Assembly (NCBI RefSeq): GCF_030656115.1
Contig: NZ_JAUSOO010000078.1
Coordinates: forward strand, 1 to 51,878
Direction of reading: 5' to 3'
DNA from: Hydrogenophaga sp.
GTDB taxonomy: Bacteria > Pseudomonadota > Gammaproteobacteria > Burkholderiales > Burkholderiaceae_C
Length of the DNA stretch: 51,878 bases
Shown: positions 31,232-39,557 of the stretch, piece by piece
Numbering within the stretch: position 1 is the first letter of the stretch
Layout: every line of letters begins with the position of its first letter
Program-made: the position numbers and the translations under genes
Notes under the pieces: generated by a model
Seen by the model: the letters and a program-made list of their open reading frames with translations, nothing else
Database searches by the model: none
Told to the model about the DNA's origin: nothing

Positions 31232-31429
31232 TTGGCCACTCCCAATTACGGATACGAAAAACGCCAGCGCGAACTCGCCAAGAAAAAGAAAAAAGAGGAA
31301 AAGCTGAAGGCGAAGGCTGCCGGCAAGCGCTATGACGATCCTGATGCGCCGGAAGGCCAATCGGCCGACGACGCTGACACCACCGGCGCAGCACCTGCCA
31401 GCGGTGAGGGGCCTGCCAACCCTGCTTGA
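31232..31429 (+). CDS. Small conserved basic protein of unknown function
   Basis: This 65-residue frame starts at TTG 31232 and reads MATPNYGYEKRQRELAKKKK if the first codon is taken as Met. The N-terminal half is strongly basic (lysine runs), and the C-terminal half is acidic and Ala/Gly-rich. I recall similar short proteins in Comamonadaceae, without known function. The TTG start is chosen because no ATG or GTG precedes the conserved YGYEKRQREL. Nucleic-acid or ribosome binding is plausible from charge but unproven. Confidence 0.65.
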   Translation: MATPNYGYEKRQRELAKKKKKEEKLKAKAAGKRYDDPDAPEGQSADDADTTGAAPASGEGPANPA

Positions 31430-31465
31430 ATTGGCTGTGTTGGCTGACGGTACTGCGGCAGGTGC

Positions 31466-32542
31466 CTAAGGGCTTGCTGTCGCAGCCTCGCTGGCCATGA
31501 GTTGGCGCGCCGCTTCGATCAGCGACTCGGCCGATCGGTTGGGCAATCGGCAGGGCAGGGCATGCCCGAACTGGCTGAAATTGCGCTCGATCGATTGCGC
31601 GTACATCGGGTCGTAGTGCTGGGTCAGCAGTTCCAGCACCACATCGGGCGTCTGCCCTTGTTGCACGCGGTCTATCCAGCCACCCACCACCGCCTTGCCG
31701 CGCAATTCGGTCAGGGCTTCCAGACGGCGACAAAAGTGCTCGCTGTCCGTCACGAAAAAATCGTAGTCCTCAAGCAGCAGCGCGACGCGCTCGGCATCTG
31801 TCAACTGCAGGTCGATGCAGGGGCTTTGGCGCATGGCGTCAATGAGGGCATCGGGCACGCGCACATTGCCCACCTTTTTGCTTTCGCTCTCCACGTACAC
31901 CGGGCGCACCGGGTCCAACTGACGCAATGCGTCCCAGATCAGGCTGTCAAAACGTTTTTGGCTGGGTTGCTCCATGCCAGGGATGTGGCCCAGCACCGAA
32001 CTGCGGTGGTTGGCCAGTGCTTCCAGGTCGAGCACCTGGGCACCCTGGGTGGTCAGTGTGTGCAGCAGACGGGTTTTGCCACTGCCGGTCGGGCCGCAGA
32101 CCACGCGGTAGTGCAGTCGCTGGGCCAGGCGAGGAATGTCGTCCACCAGCGCTGCGCGCCAAGCTTTGTAGCCACCTTCGATCAAGGTCACCTGAAAGCC
32201 GATGGCACCCAGAATGGTGGCCAGTGCGCCGCTGCGGTTGCCGCCACGCCAGCAGTACACCAAGGGCTTCCACTGGCGGGGCTTGTCGAGCACGTTGCGC
32301 TCGATGTGTGCCGCAATGTTGCGCGCCGACAGCGCTGCACCCCGTTTTTTGGCCTCAAACGCATTGACCTGCTTGTACATGGTCCCGATGGTGATGCGCT
32401 CTGCGTTGTCCAGCGTGGGCCAGTTGATGGCACCGGGCACGTGGTCGAGGGCGTACTCGTCTTCGGTTCGGGCGTCGATGATGGTGTCGAAATCGGCGAG
32501 GCGGGTCAGAGCGTCGCAGGCAGGCAGTGTTTGAACGGGCAT
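31466..32542 (-). CDS. mnmH: tRNA 2-selenouridine synthase
   Basis: MnmH (SelU, YbbB) replaces sulfur by selenium in the wobble uridine of some tRNAs through a geranyl intermediate. The 358-residue protein has an N-terminal rhodanese domain with catalytic Cys97 in YCWRGGNRSG and a C-terminal P-loop domain with GPTGSGKT (150-157). Length is typical. The selenium donor gene selD is not in this window. It is transcribed convergently with the small gene at 31232. Confidence 0.93.
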   Translation of the reverse strand: MPVQTLPACDALTRLADFDTIIDARTEDEYALDHVPGAINWPTLDNAERITIGTMYKQVNAFEAKKRGAALSARNIAAHIERNVLDKPRQWKPLVYCWRGGNRSGALATILGAIGFQVTLIEGGYKAWRAALVDDIPRLAQRLHYRVVCGPTGSGKTRLLHTLTTQGAQVLDLEALANHRSSVLGHIPGMEQPSQKRFDSLIWDALRQLDPVRPVYVESESKKVGNVRVPDALIDAMRQSPCIDLQLTDAERVALLLEDYDFFVTDSEHFCRRLEALTELRGKAVVGGWIDRVQQGQTPDVVLELLTQHYDPMYAQSIERNFSQFGHALPCRLPNRSAESLIEAARQLMASEAATASP

Positions 32543-32604
32543 GCTGGATTATCGCGGCAGACCTTCAGCCCAGCCGCAAACGGTGTCTGGCAGAGCAGGG
32601 GGAC

Positions 32605-33294
32605 TCACCTGGGCAGCAGCTTGCGCAGGGCGGGCCACACGTTGTCACGCATGATGGGCTGCGCGGCTTCGTTGGGGTGGATGCGGTCGGCCTGAAACAG
32701 CTGGGTCGGGTCTTTCAGGTCGCCCACGCCCTTGAGGAAAAAGGGCACCAGCGCGGCTTTTTCGGTGTGCGCAACGCCGGAGAAAACCTCCCGGAATTCC
32801 TGTCCGTATTTGGCGCCGTAATTGGGTGGCATTTCCATGCCCAGCAACAGCACGCGCGCACCCGCTTCGCGCGAGATGCGGGCCATGTGGCCCAGGTTGT
32901 CGCGCGTCATGCCCAAGGGCAGGCCGCGCAGGGCGTCGTTGCCACCCAGTTCAATCACCACCACGGCGGGTTGGTGTTGCTTCAAAAGGGCTGGCAAGCG
33001 GGAGCGGCCGCCGGATGTGGTGTCGCCGCTGATGCTGGCGTTGACGATCTGTGCGCGCACTTTTTCTTTGCCCAGTCGCTGTTCCAGCAGGGCGACCCAG
33101 CCGGTGCCGCGCTTGAGTCCGTATTCGGCGCTGAGCGAATCGCCCACCACCAGCACCACGGGCGGTGAGGCCGTTTTGCTGCTCGCAGCCTGTGCCGCGG
33201 ACTGTGCCAGCGTGGTGCCTGAAAACCCCATTGAGGTGGCCAGCAGGGCCAGCGCGATAAAGTGACGTCGATTCAACTTGAAAAGTCCTTCCAT
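32605..33294 (-). CDS. tesA: Periplasmic GDSL esterase/thioesterase, TesA-like
   Basis: SGNH hydrolase with esterase, lysophospholipase or thioesterase activity. The 229-residue protein has a signal peptide (residues 1-30, FIALALLATSMGFSG), the GDSL block VVGDSLSAEYGL (Ser53), the GGNDALRG block and the C-terminal Asp203/His206 pair (ADRIHPNEA). The start at 33294 directly abuts the oppositely oriented ABC gene: the two start codons share bases. A longer frame would run through that gene and is rejected. Confidence 0.92.
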   Translation of the reverse strand: MEGLFKLNRRHFIALALLATSMGFSGTTLAQSAAQAASSKTASPPVVLVVGDSLSAEYGLKRGTGWVALLEQRLGKEKVRAQIVNASISGDTTSGGRSRLPALLKQHQPAVVVIELGGNDALRGLPLGMTRDNLGHMARISREAGARVLLLGMEMPPNYGAKYGQEFREVFSGVAHTEKAALVPFFLKGVGDLKDPTQLFQADRIHPNEAAQPIMRDNVWPALRKLLPR

Positions 33295-33979
33295 GCCCGA
33301 TGTGATGATTGCTGTGCAGCACGTGTTCAAGTCGGTCACCGACTCCACGGGGTCTTTGACGATTTTGCGCGATATCGATTTTTCCCTGAACAAGGGGGAA
33401 ACCGCCGCCATTGTGGGGGCCTCTGGTTCCGGCAAGAGCACGCTGCTGTCCATCATTGCAGGGTTGGACACGCCCAGCAGCGGCACAGTTCACATCGACG
33501 GGGTCGATTTGTTCGCCATGAACGAAGACCAGCGTGCGGCCCTGCGGGCGCAGAAGGTGGGTTTTGTGTTCCAGAGTTTTCAGCTGCTGGGCAATTTGAC
33601 GGCCCTGGAAAACGTGATGCTGCCACTGGAGCTGGCTGGCCGGCGCGATGCACGCGCCACGGCGGCGGCCATGCTGCAGCGCGTGGGCCTGGGCGAGCGG
33701 CTGGGCAGCTACCCCAAGGTGCTGTCGGGCGGCGAACAGCAGCGTGTGGCGCTGGCGCGGGCTTTTGTGGTCAAGCCAGCGGTGTTGCTGGCCGATGAAC
33801 CGACGGGGAGTCTGGACTTTGCCACCGGCGGCAAGATCATGGAGCTGATGTTTGAGCTCAACCGCGAACTGGGCACGACGCTGGTGCTGGTGACGCACGA
33901 TCGCGCCATTGCCCAGCGTTGCGAGCACCGCATCACCATCGAAGCCGGGCAGGTGGTGGCCGAAGCCGTGGTGGACTGA
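33293..33979 (+). CDS. ybbA: ABC transporter ATP-binding protein, YbbA-like
   Basis: The 228-residue ATPase of the MacB/LolD group has Walker A GASGSGKST (42-50), Q-loop VFQSFQLL, signature LSGGEQQR, Walker B VLLADEPTGSLD and H-loop LVTHD, so it looks active. Start MPDVMIAVQHVF at 33293; MIAVQ at 33305 is an alternative. In E. coli tesA/ybbA are divergent and ybbA is followed by the permease gene ybbP. Here the next gene is rlmB, so the permease is missing locally. Confidence 0.9.
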   Translation: MPDVMIAVQHVFKSVTDSTGSLTILRDIDFSLNKGETAAIVGASGSGKSTLLSIIAGLDTPSSGTVHIDGVDLFAMNEDQRAALRAQKVGFVFQSFQLLGNLTALENVMLPLELAGRRDARATAAAMLQRVGLGERLGSYPKVLSGGEQQRVALARAFVVKPAVLLADEPTGSLDFATGGKIMELMFELNRELGTTLVLVTHDRAIAQRCEHRITIEAGQVVAEAVVD

Positions 33980-34016
33980 GCGGCTTGCTGCAGTGGGGCG
34001 GCGATAATCGCCCGCT

Positions 34017-34760
34017 ATGTCTTCACACAAAGTGCTTTTCGGCTTTCACGCCGTGGGCGTGCGTCTCAAAACCGCGCCCAAATCTGTTATTGAAATTTAT
34101 TACGAGCCGACGCGGCGCGACATGCGCATGCGCCAGTTTCTCGACCGGGCCCGTGAAGCTGGGGTGCGGCTGATCGAGGCCGACGGCCTGCGCCTGGCCA
34201 AGCTCGCGGGCAGCCACGGTCACCAAGGTGTGGCTGCGCGCGTGGAGGCGCTGGCCCAGGTGCATTCGCTCGATGAGTTGCTGGAAAAGCTGGAAGCCGA
34301 GGGCACGGTGCCGCTGCTGCTGGTGCTGGACGGCATCACCGATCCGCACAACCTGGGAGCCTGTTTGCGTGTGGCCGACGGTGCGGGTGCCCACGCCGTG
34401 ATTGCGCCCAAAGACCACGCGCCGGGCAACAACGCCACCGTGGCCAAGGTGCCCAGCGGCGCGGCCGAGACCAAGCCGTAATTCATGGTGACCAATCTGC
34501 CGCCTACCTTGGGTGAACTCAAGGAGCGCAACATCTGGGTTATCGGCACCAGCGACGACGCACCCAAGACGCTGTACCAGGTGGATCTGAAAGGCCCTAC
34601 TGCGCTGGTGCTGGGCGCCGAGGGCGAGGGCATGCGCCAACTCACGCGCAAGACCTGTGATGAGCTGGTCAGCATTCCCATGCAGGGCGCCGTAGAAAGC
34701 CTGAACGTGTCGGTGGCCAGCGGTGTGTGTCTGTACGAAGCGCTGCGCCAGCGCACCTGA
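34017..34760 (+). pseudogene. rlmB: 23S rRNA 2'-O-methyltransferase RlmB, interrupted by an in-frame stop
   Basis: RlmB methylates G2251 of 23S rRNA and is a SPOUT-type enzyme. One continuous frame encodes it, except for TAA at 34479-34481 (codon 155). Before it lies the substrate-binding part and SPOUT motif 1 (LDGITDPHNLGACLRVAD); after it lie motifs 2 and 3 ([29 protein letters not shown]). Homologues have Tyr-Phe-Met-Val-Thr-Asn at this place, so TAC became TAA by one base change. An ATG two codons after the stop (34485) could allow re-initiation, but would give a split SPOUT domain. It may be a true pseudogene, a sequencing error or a suppressed stop. Confidence 0.85.
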
Positions 34761-34779
34761 AAAACCCCTGTTGAAACCC

Positions 34780-35133
34780 ATGAAAACCATTCAAACGTTG
34801 CGTCCGGCCTTGTGGTCGTTGATGCTGGTATCGGCGCTGTTGGCTGCCTGCACCCAGGAGCAGCAAAACAAGCTGGGCCGCGAAATCCAGAACTGGACCG
34901 GCGCCAACGGCGTGCTGGAGGTCTATGCCGGTGACAAACTGGTGCGCCGTTTCCTCAAGATCGACAAGATCAGCACCGCGCTGGGTACCGACGACGGCAA
35001 GCCCCGTGCCTACCGGTTTGGCTATGGCGTGCTCGACGAAAACCTGAACATGCTGGCCGACCCTGGTGAAAAGAAGGTGTATTTCGAGATCAGCGACTAC
35101 ACCAACGCGGTGTTCTTCGAGAACCCGCGCTGA
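34780..35133 (+). CDS. Small predicted lipoprotein, unknown function
   Basis: From ATG 34780 the 117-residue protein has a lipoprotein signal (LLAACTQE, lipidated Cys24) and a compact soluble part (VLEVYAGDKLVRRFLKIDKIS; YRFGYGVLDENLNMLADPGEKKVYF). I do not recognise the family. It lies 19 nt after rlmB, so it might be read from the same transcript. It converges on the chromate-transporter pair. Confidence 0.8.
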   Translation: MKTIQTLRPALWSLMLVSALLAACTQEQQNKLGREIQNWTGANGVLEVYAGDKLVRRFLKIDKISTALGTDDGKPRAYRFGYGVLDENLNMLADPGEKKVYFEISDYTNAVFFENPR

Positions 35134-35205
35134 GCCAGGGCCGCATGGCGCAGCAGGCTGCACGCAGGTTCTGGAGTGCACCCTTGAAACCGACTTTTGT
35201 GCAGC

Positions 35206-35802
35206 TCAAACCCAGCCCAGGGCCCCCAGCAAACCACCCGCACCAATCAGCCACAGCAGGTGAATTTTGGTGCGCCACACCAGCAGCGTGGTCACAGCGG
35301 TGAGCAGCCACAGCGGCCAGTCGCGGGCGGGGTGGTCGTGTGAACCGGTCAGCAGCCAGCCGGTGGCGATCAGCAGCGCGATGACGATGGGCGCCATGCC
35401 GGTCTTGAAGGCGCGCACGGCGCGCAACTCTCGGTTGTGGTGGGCCCAGCGTGTGGCGGTGTAGGTCAACACCGAAGACGGCAGCAGGATGGCCACCATG
35501 CTCACCAGCACGCCCAACAGCGCCAGTGCCCAGGCCACAGCGCCACCGCCTGGCCCCCCGCCGGCATTGAGCCCCACATTCCACCCCAGCAGGGCCACAA
35601 ACAGCACATTGGGCCCCGGCGCAGCTTGTGAGAGGGCGATGGACGAGCTGAATTGGGCATCGCTCAGCCAGGCATTCTGGTGCACCAGGTAGCGGTGCAT
35701 GTCGGGTGCGGTGGTGATCGCTCCGCCCACGGCCAGCAGCGACAGCGATGCGAAATGGCCGAACAAGTCCACCCAGTTCGCCAGTGTGGGCTGCATGCTC
35801 AT
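35206..35802 (-). CDS. Chromate transporter-family protein, second half
   Basis: This 198-residue integral membrane protein belongs to the CHR family (PF02417-type). It has the family motif AAPGPNVLFVALLGWNVG and several hydrophobic segments. CHR proteins occur either as one two-domain protein or as two single-domain proteins encoded together, as here. The start MSMQPTLANW at 35802 overlaps the stop of the upstream gene (ATGA), so both are translated as a pair. The substrate may be chromate/sulfate, but many CHR pairs have not been tested. Confidence 0.85.
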   Translation of the reverse strand: MSMQPTLANWVDLFGHFASLSLLAVGGAITTAPDMHRYLVHQNAWLSDAQFSSSIALSQAAPGPNVLFVALLGWNVGLNAGGGPGGGAVAWALALLGVLVSMVAILLPSSVLTYTATRWAHHNRELRAVRAFKTGMAPIVIALLIATGWLLTGSHDHPARDWPLWLLTAVTTLLVWRTKIHLLWLIGAGGLLGALGWV

Positions 35803-36389
35803 GTCTCGTCCGCCTTGAGCGTGTGCACCGCTGCCAGTACCCGGTAGGCCCACAGGCAAGCACCTCCGCCAACGCCCAGCAGCACCCACAGCAGGGGCCA
35901 GCGCAGCAGCGCGATGGCCACAAAGGTGAGCACGGCCAACGCGATGCACAGGCCGATGCCCATGGCATTTTTGTCCAGTGCGCCGATGAGTTTGATGCCC
36001 GTGGCCGTGATCAGGCCCGCGGCCACGGCGCCCATGCCGCGCAAGGCGTTTTGAGCCATCGCGGTCTCGGCCACGCTGCCGTACAGGACCGCCAACAGCA
36101 GCACAACGACCAGCGGCGCTGCCAACATGCCCGCGAGCGCGGCCACCGCGCCTGGCAGACCGAAGTAGCGGCCACCGATCATCAGAGACAGGTTGACCAC
36201 GTTGGGTCCCGGCATGATTTGCGCGACAGCCCAGTCTTCAATGAACTGTTCGCGCGTCATCCAGCGCTTTTTCTCGACCAGCTCACGCTGCACCACCGCC
36301 AGCACGCCGCCAAAGCCCTGCAGGGCCAGCCAGGTGAAGGACCAGAACAGGTCGGCGCGCGAACGCGGGCGGTAGAGGTCCTCAGCCAT
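35799..36389 (-). CDS. Chromate transporter-family protein, first half
   Basis: This 196-residue CHR-domain protein starts MAEDLYRPRSRADLFWSFTWLALQ and carries the landmarks GFGG and MPGPNVVNLSLMIG, with four to six hydrophobic segments. It is transcribed first in the pair. Its sequence differs clearly from the second protein, as expected for the N-terminal-type and C-terminal-type CHR domains. No chrB or other metal regulator is next to it. Confidence 0.86.
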   Translation of the reverse strand: MAEDLYRPRSRADLFWSFTWLALQGFGGVLAVVQRELVEKKRWMTREQFIEDWAVAQIMPGPNVVNLSLMIGGRYFGLPGAVAALAGMLAAPLVVVLLLAVLYGSVAETAMAQNALRGMGAVAAGLITATGIKLIGALDKNAMGIGLCIALAVLTFVAIALLRWPLLWVLLGVGGGACLWAYRVLAAVHTLKADET

Positions 36390-36441
36390 GGTTGAACACC
36401 ACCCAAGCGGCAGGACGGCCAGCGTGGCACCCAGGGTTCCC

Positions 36442-36497
36442 GTGGAACGGGCTTCGCCCGGCCACAGGTTGTGTCTTCCCGCGCAGCAGGGGGGAAG
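36442..36497. repeat. Two-hairpin structured spacer, repeat-like
   Basis: In the 137-nt spacer after the SDR gene are two hairpins: GTGG-AA-CGGGC-TTC-GCCCG-G-CCAC (36442-36465) and CTTCCC (36475-36480) with GGGAAG (36492-36497). I recall similar spacers scattered in Comamonadaceae genomes, so this may be one copy of an interspersed palindromic repeat, but only one copy is visible here. Confidence 0.4.
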
Positions 36498-36526
36498 GTG
36501 CGAAGCGGCGCAGGGGGACTTTCATC

Positions 36527-37270
36527 TCACACCGACATGCCACCCGAGACCTCGATCACCGCGCCGTTGATGTAGCTGGCCTCGTCGCTGGCCAGAAAGG
36601 CGTAGACATTGGCAATCTCTTCGGGCTGGCCCAGACGGCGCAAGGGCACGCGGTGTTCCATCTCGCTGATGACTTTTTCCGGGATGGTGCTGAGAATGGG
36701 TGTGGCGATGAAGCCAGGCGCCACGGCATTGACGCGCACGCCCTTGGGGCCCAGCTCGCGGCTCCAGGTTTTGGTGAAGCCGATCACACCGAACTTGGTG
36801 GCGGCGTAGTTGGTCTGACCAAAGTTGCCGTAAATGCCGACCACCGAAGACGCATTGAGAATGACGCCGCTGCCCTGGGCGGTCATGCTGTCGGCCACGG
36901 CCTGGGCGCAGTGGAACACCCCGCGCAGGTTGACATCGATCACGCGGTCGAACTGTTCCAGCGTCATTTTTTGCAGGCGTGCATCTTGGGTGATACCGGC
37001 GTTGTTCACCAGCACGTCGATGCGGCCAAAGCGCTCCAGCACCTGCGCCACCACCGCATCCACCATGCTGCGCTGGGTCACGTCCATCACAAAACCCATG
37101 GCCTGGGCGCCCAGCGCCTCGCATTGCTTGACGGCATCTTCCACGGCGGTTTGTTTGACGTCGCAGACGATGACGACTGCGCCCTCGCGGGCAAATTTGA
37201 GCGCGGTGGCCAGGCCAATGCCTTGTGCTGCGCCGGTGATGAGGCTGATTTTTCCGTCGAGTCGTTTCAT
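36527..37270 (-). CDS. SDR-family 3-oxoacyl/acetoacetyl-CoA reductase
   Basis: NADPH-type short-chain dehydrogenase of 247 residues with [18 protein letters not shown], catalytic Ser and YAATK (Tyr-Lys), and the FabG/PhaB-like ending [32 protein letters not shown]. It may reduce 3-ketoacyl-ACP or acetoacetyl-CoA. The fatty-acid oxidation genes upstream suggest acyl-CoA chemistry. A strong terminator separates it from the FadB-like gene, so it has its own promoter or read-through supply. Confidence 0.88.
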   Translation of the reverse strand: MKRLDGKISLITGAAQGIGLATALKFAREGAVVIVCDVKQTAVEDAVKQCEALGAQAMGFVMDVTQRSMVDAVVAQVLERFGRIDVLVNNAGITQDARLQKMTLEQFDRVIDVNLRGVFHCAQAVADSMTAQGSGVILNASSVVGIYGNFGQTNYAATKFGVIGFTKTWSRELGPKGVRVNAVAPGFIATPILSTIPEKVISEMEHRVPLRRLGQPEEIANVYAFLASDEASYINGAVIEVSGGMSV

Positions 37271-37294
37271 GGTGGTGAAGTGTTGGGGTGCGTC

Positions 37295-37326
37295 AAAAAG
37301 CCGGCGGATGGTGGTGTCCGCCGGCT
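37295..37326 (-). terminator. Rho-independent terminator of the fadA-fadB unit
   Basis: Read on the minus strand, a 10-bp perfect stem AGCCGGCGGA/TCCGCCGGCT with an 8-nt loop is followed by TTTTTGACG. It lies 50 nt past the FadB-like stop codon and 25 nt before the SDR start. Confidence 0.85.
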
Positions 37327-37376
37327 GCTGGAAAAGTGTAACCGCGTAGGTGGATGGCGGTGGGACGACGGCGACT

Positions 37377-39536
37377 TCAGTACACCGGCTGGTGCTGTCG
37401 CAGGGCCGCTTTCACCTCGGCGCTCAAGGCAAACCCCGGGCCGTGTTGGGCGGCCAGTTCGCCGCAGCGCTGCTCAAACGGTTCAATGCCCATGCTGTAG
37501 ATGAATTGCAGGGCGCCACCGGTCCAGGCCGGGAAGCCAATGCCGAAGATGGAGCCGATGTTGCCGTCGTGCACGCTGGTGAGCACGCCCTCAGCCAGGC
37601 AGCGTGCGGTTTCCACCGCCTGGCGGTACAGGATGCGGTCTTTCACGTCCTGCAGATCCCAGGCCACGCCAGGATTTTCGAACAGGGTCTTCAGCTCGGG
37701 CCAGAGCTGCTTTTTCTGCCCGGCGGGGTAGTCGTAGAAGCCGCCGCCAGCGGCGCGGCCCGGGCGCTTCAATTCTTTCACCATGCGCTCCACCAGCAAC
37801 TCGCCCGGTGTCGCGGTGTAGGTCTTGCCTTCGGCGGCCAGGTCGGCACGGGTCTGGTCGAGCACATGCACCGAGAGCGACAGCGCGGTTTCGTCCAGCA
37901 CGGCCAGCGGGCCCACGGGCATGCCCACCTGCATGGCGGCGTGTTCGATCACCGGCGCCGGGATGCCTTCGACCAGCATGGCCGCACCTTCCATCACAAA
38001 GGTGCCAAAGGTGCGGCTGGTGTAAAAGCCGCGCGAATCGTTCACCACGATGGGCAGCTTGCCCAGCGCCTGCACGTAGTCGTAGGCGCGCGCCACGGTT
38101 TCGTCGTCGGTGTGCTGGCCGCGAATGATCTCGACCAGCTTCATTTTGTCCACCGGGCTGAAGAAGTGGATGCCGACGAACTTGTTCGCACTGCGGCTGG
38201 CCTGGGCCAAACCCGAGATGGGCAGGGTGGACGTGTTGCTGGCGAAGAAACCGCCCTCGGCCAGCATGCCCTCGGCTTCCTGGGTCACCTGGGCCTTGAG
38301 TTCCCGGTTTTCAAACACGGCTTCAATGATCAGGTCGCAGCCTGCCAGGTCTTGTGCGCTGGCGGTCGGTGTGATGAGGTTCAGGATGCCCTGTTGCTTG
38401 TCGGCACCCATCTGCCCTTTGTCTACGCGCTTTTGCGTGAGCTTGGCGGTGTAGGACTTGCCTTTTTCGGCGGCATCAAGGCTCACGTCCTTGAGCACGG
38501 TGGCGATGCCCTTGGTGGCTTGCGCGTAGGCGATGCCCGAACCCATCATCCCGGCGCCGAGAATGCCCACCTTTTTCGGCTGGTAACGCGGCACGTCCTT
38601 CGGCCTCGACTGCCCGCCCTTGATGGCGTTCAGGTTGAAGAAGAAAGTGTTGATCATGTTCTTGGCCACGGGGCTGACCATCAGCGCGGCCAGGTAGCGG
38701 CTTTCCACGCGCATGGCGGTGTCAAAGTCCACCATGGCGCCTTCCACCATGGCGGCCAGCGCTGCCTCAGGAGCGGGGTAGAGGCCGCGCGTTTTTTGCT
38801 TGAGCACCGCTGGGGCCACGCTCAACATGCCCGCGATCTTGGGGTTGCTCGGTGTGCCGCCAGGCATTTTGTAGTCCTTGCGGTCCCACAAATGCTGGCA
38901 GGCCTCGGGCTTGCCCTGGGCGGCCTCAATGAAGGCAAGGGCGCGTGGCATCAGTTCTTCGGGCGTGGCCACCAGTTCGTGCACCACACCGATCTTCAGC
39001 GCCTCTTCGGGGCCGAAGAGCTTGCTCTCCAGGATGTAGGGCTGCGCGGCCATCAGGCCCAGCAGGCGCGTCATTTTGGTGATGCCGCCACCACCCGGAA
39101 TCAGGCCCAGCGTGATCTCCGGCAGGCCAAACTGCACCTTGGGGTTGTTCACGGCGATGCGGTGGTGCCCGACCAGCGCCACCTCCCAGCCGCCGCCGAG
39201 CGCTGCGCCGTTCAGGCAGCTCACCACCGGCACGCCCTGCGTTTCCAGGGTGCGAAAGTTGCGTTTGATGCGCTCAATTTCGGTGAACACGCGCGGGCCG
39301 TCTGCCGCTGTCGAGCGCATCACGCCCTTCAGGTCGGCGCCGGCAAAAAAGGTGCTTTTGGCCGAGGTCAGCACGATGCCCTTGAGCTGGGCCTTGTCTT
39401 TCACCACTTGCGCGGCGATGGCGTCCAGGTCGTCCTGCCACTGCAGGCACATGGTGTTGACCGGCGAGCCCTGCTCGTCAAAGGTGATGGTGGCAATGCC
39501 GTTGTCGAGGGCGTAGCGGATGGTTTTCGTGATCAT
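37377..39536 (-). CDS. fadB: FadB/FadJ-like enoyl-CoA hydratase / 3-hydroxyacyl-CoA dehydrogenase
   Basis: Bifunctional beta-oxidation protein of 719 residues. The N-terminal hydratase domain (about 1-190) has [22 protein letters not shown] and [14 protein letters not shown]. The dehydrogenase part starts with the NAD-binding [15 protein letters not shown] and includes [18 protein letters not shown], followed by the C-terminal dehydrogenase repeats. It follows the thiolase gene by 21 nt in transcription order, forming the beta-oxidation pair. Whether it is FadB- or FadJ-type cannot be decided by eye. Confidence 0.92.
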   Translation of the reverse strand: MITKTIRYALDNGIATITFDEQGSPVNTMCLQWQDDLDAIAAQVVKDKAQLKGIVLTSAKSTFFAGADLKGVMRSTAADGPRVFTEIERIKRNFRTLETQGVPVVSCLNGAALGGGWEVALVGHHRIAVNNPKVQFGLPEITLGLIPGGGGITKMTRLLGLMAAQPYILESKLFGPEEALKIGVVHELVATPEELMPRALAFIEAAQGKPEACQHLWDRKDYKMPGGTPSNPKIAGMLSVAPAVLKQKTRGLYPAPEAALAAMVEGAMVDFDTAMRVESRYLAALMVSPVAKNMINTFFFNLNAIKGGQSRPKDVPRYQPKKVGILGAGMMGSGIAYAQATKGIATVLKDVSLDAAEKGKSYTAKLTQKRVDKGQMGADKQQGILNLITPTASAQDLAGCDLIIEAVFENRELKAQVTQEAEGMLAEGGFFASNTSTLPISGLAQASRSANKFVGIHFFSPVDKMKLVEIIRGQHTDDETVARAYDYVQALGKLPIVVNDSRGFYTSRTFGTFVMEGAAMLVEGIPAPVIEHAAMQVGMPVGPLAVLDETALSLSVHVLDQTRADLAAEGKTYTATPGELLVERMVKELKRPGRAAGGGFYDYPAGQKKQLWPELKTLFENPGVAWDLQDVKDRILYRQAVETARCLAEGVLTSVHDGNIGSIFGIGFPAWTGGALQFIYSMGIEPFEQRCGELAAQHGPGFALSAEVKAALRQHQPVY

Positions 39537-39557
39537 GTTTCGGTTCTCCGCTGTCGG

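Noticed and set aside
34485..34760. Separate 91-residue SpoU-type methyltransferase gene
   Set aside because: It lies in the same frame as the rlmB N-terminal part and carries only motifs 2 and 3. It is better explained as the second half of an interrupted rlmB.
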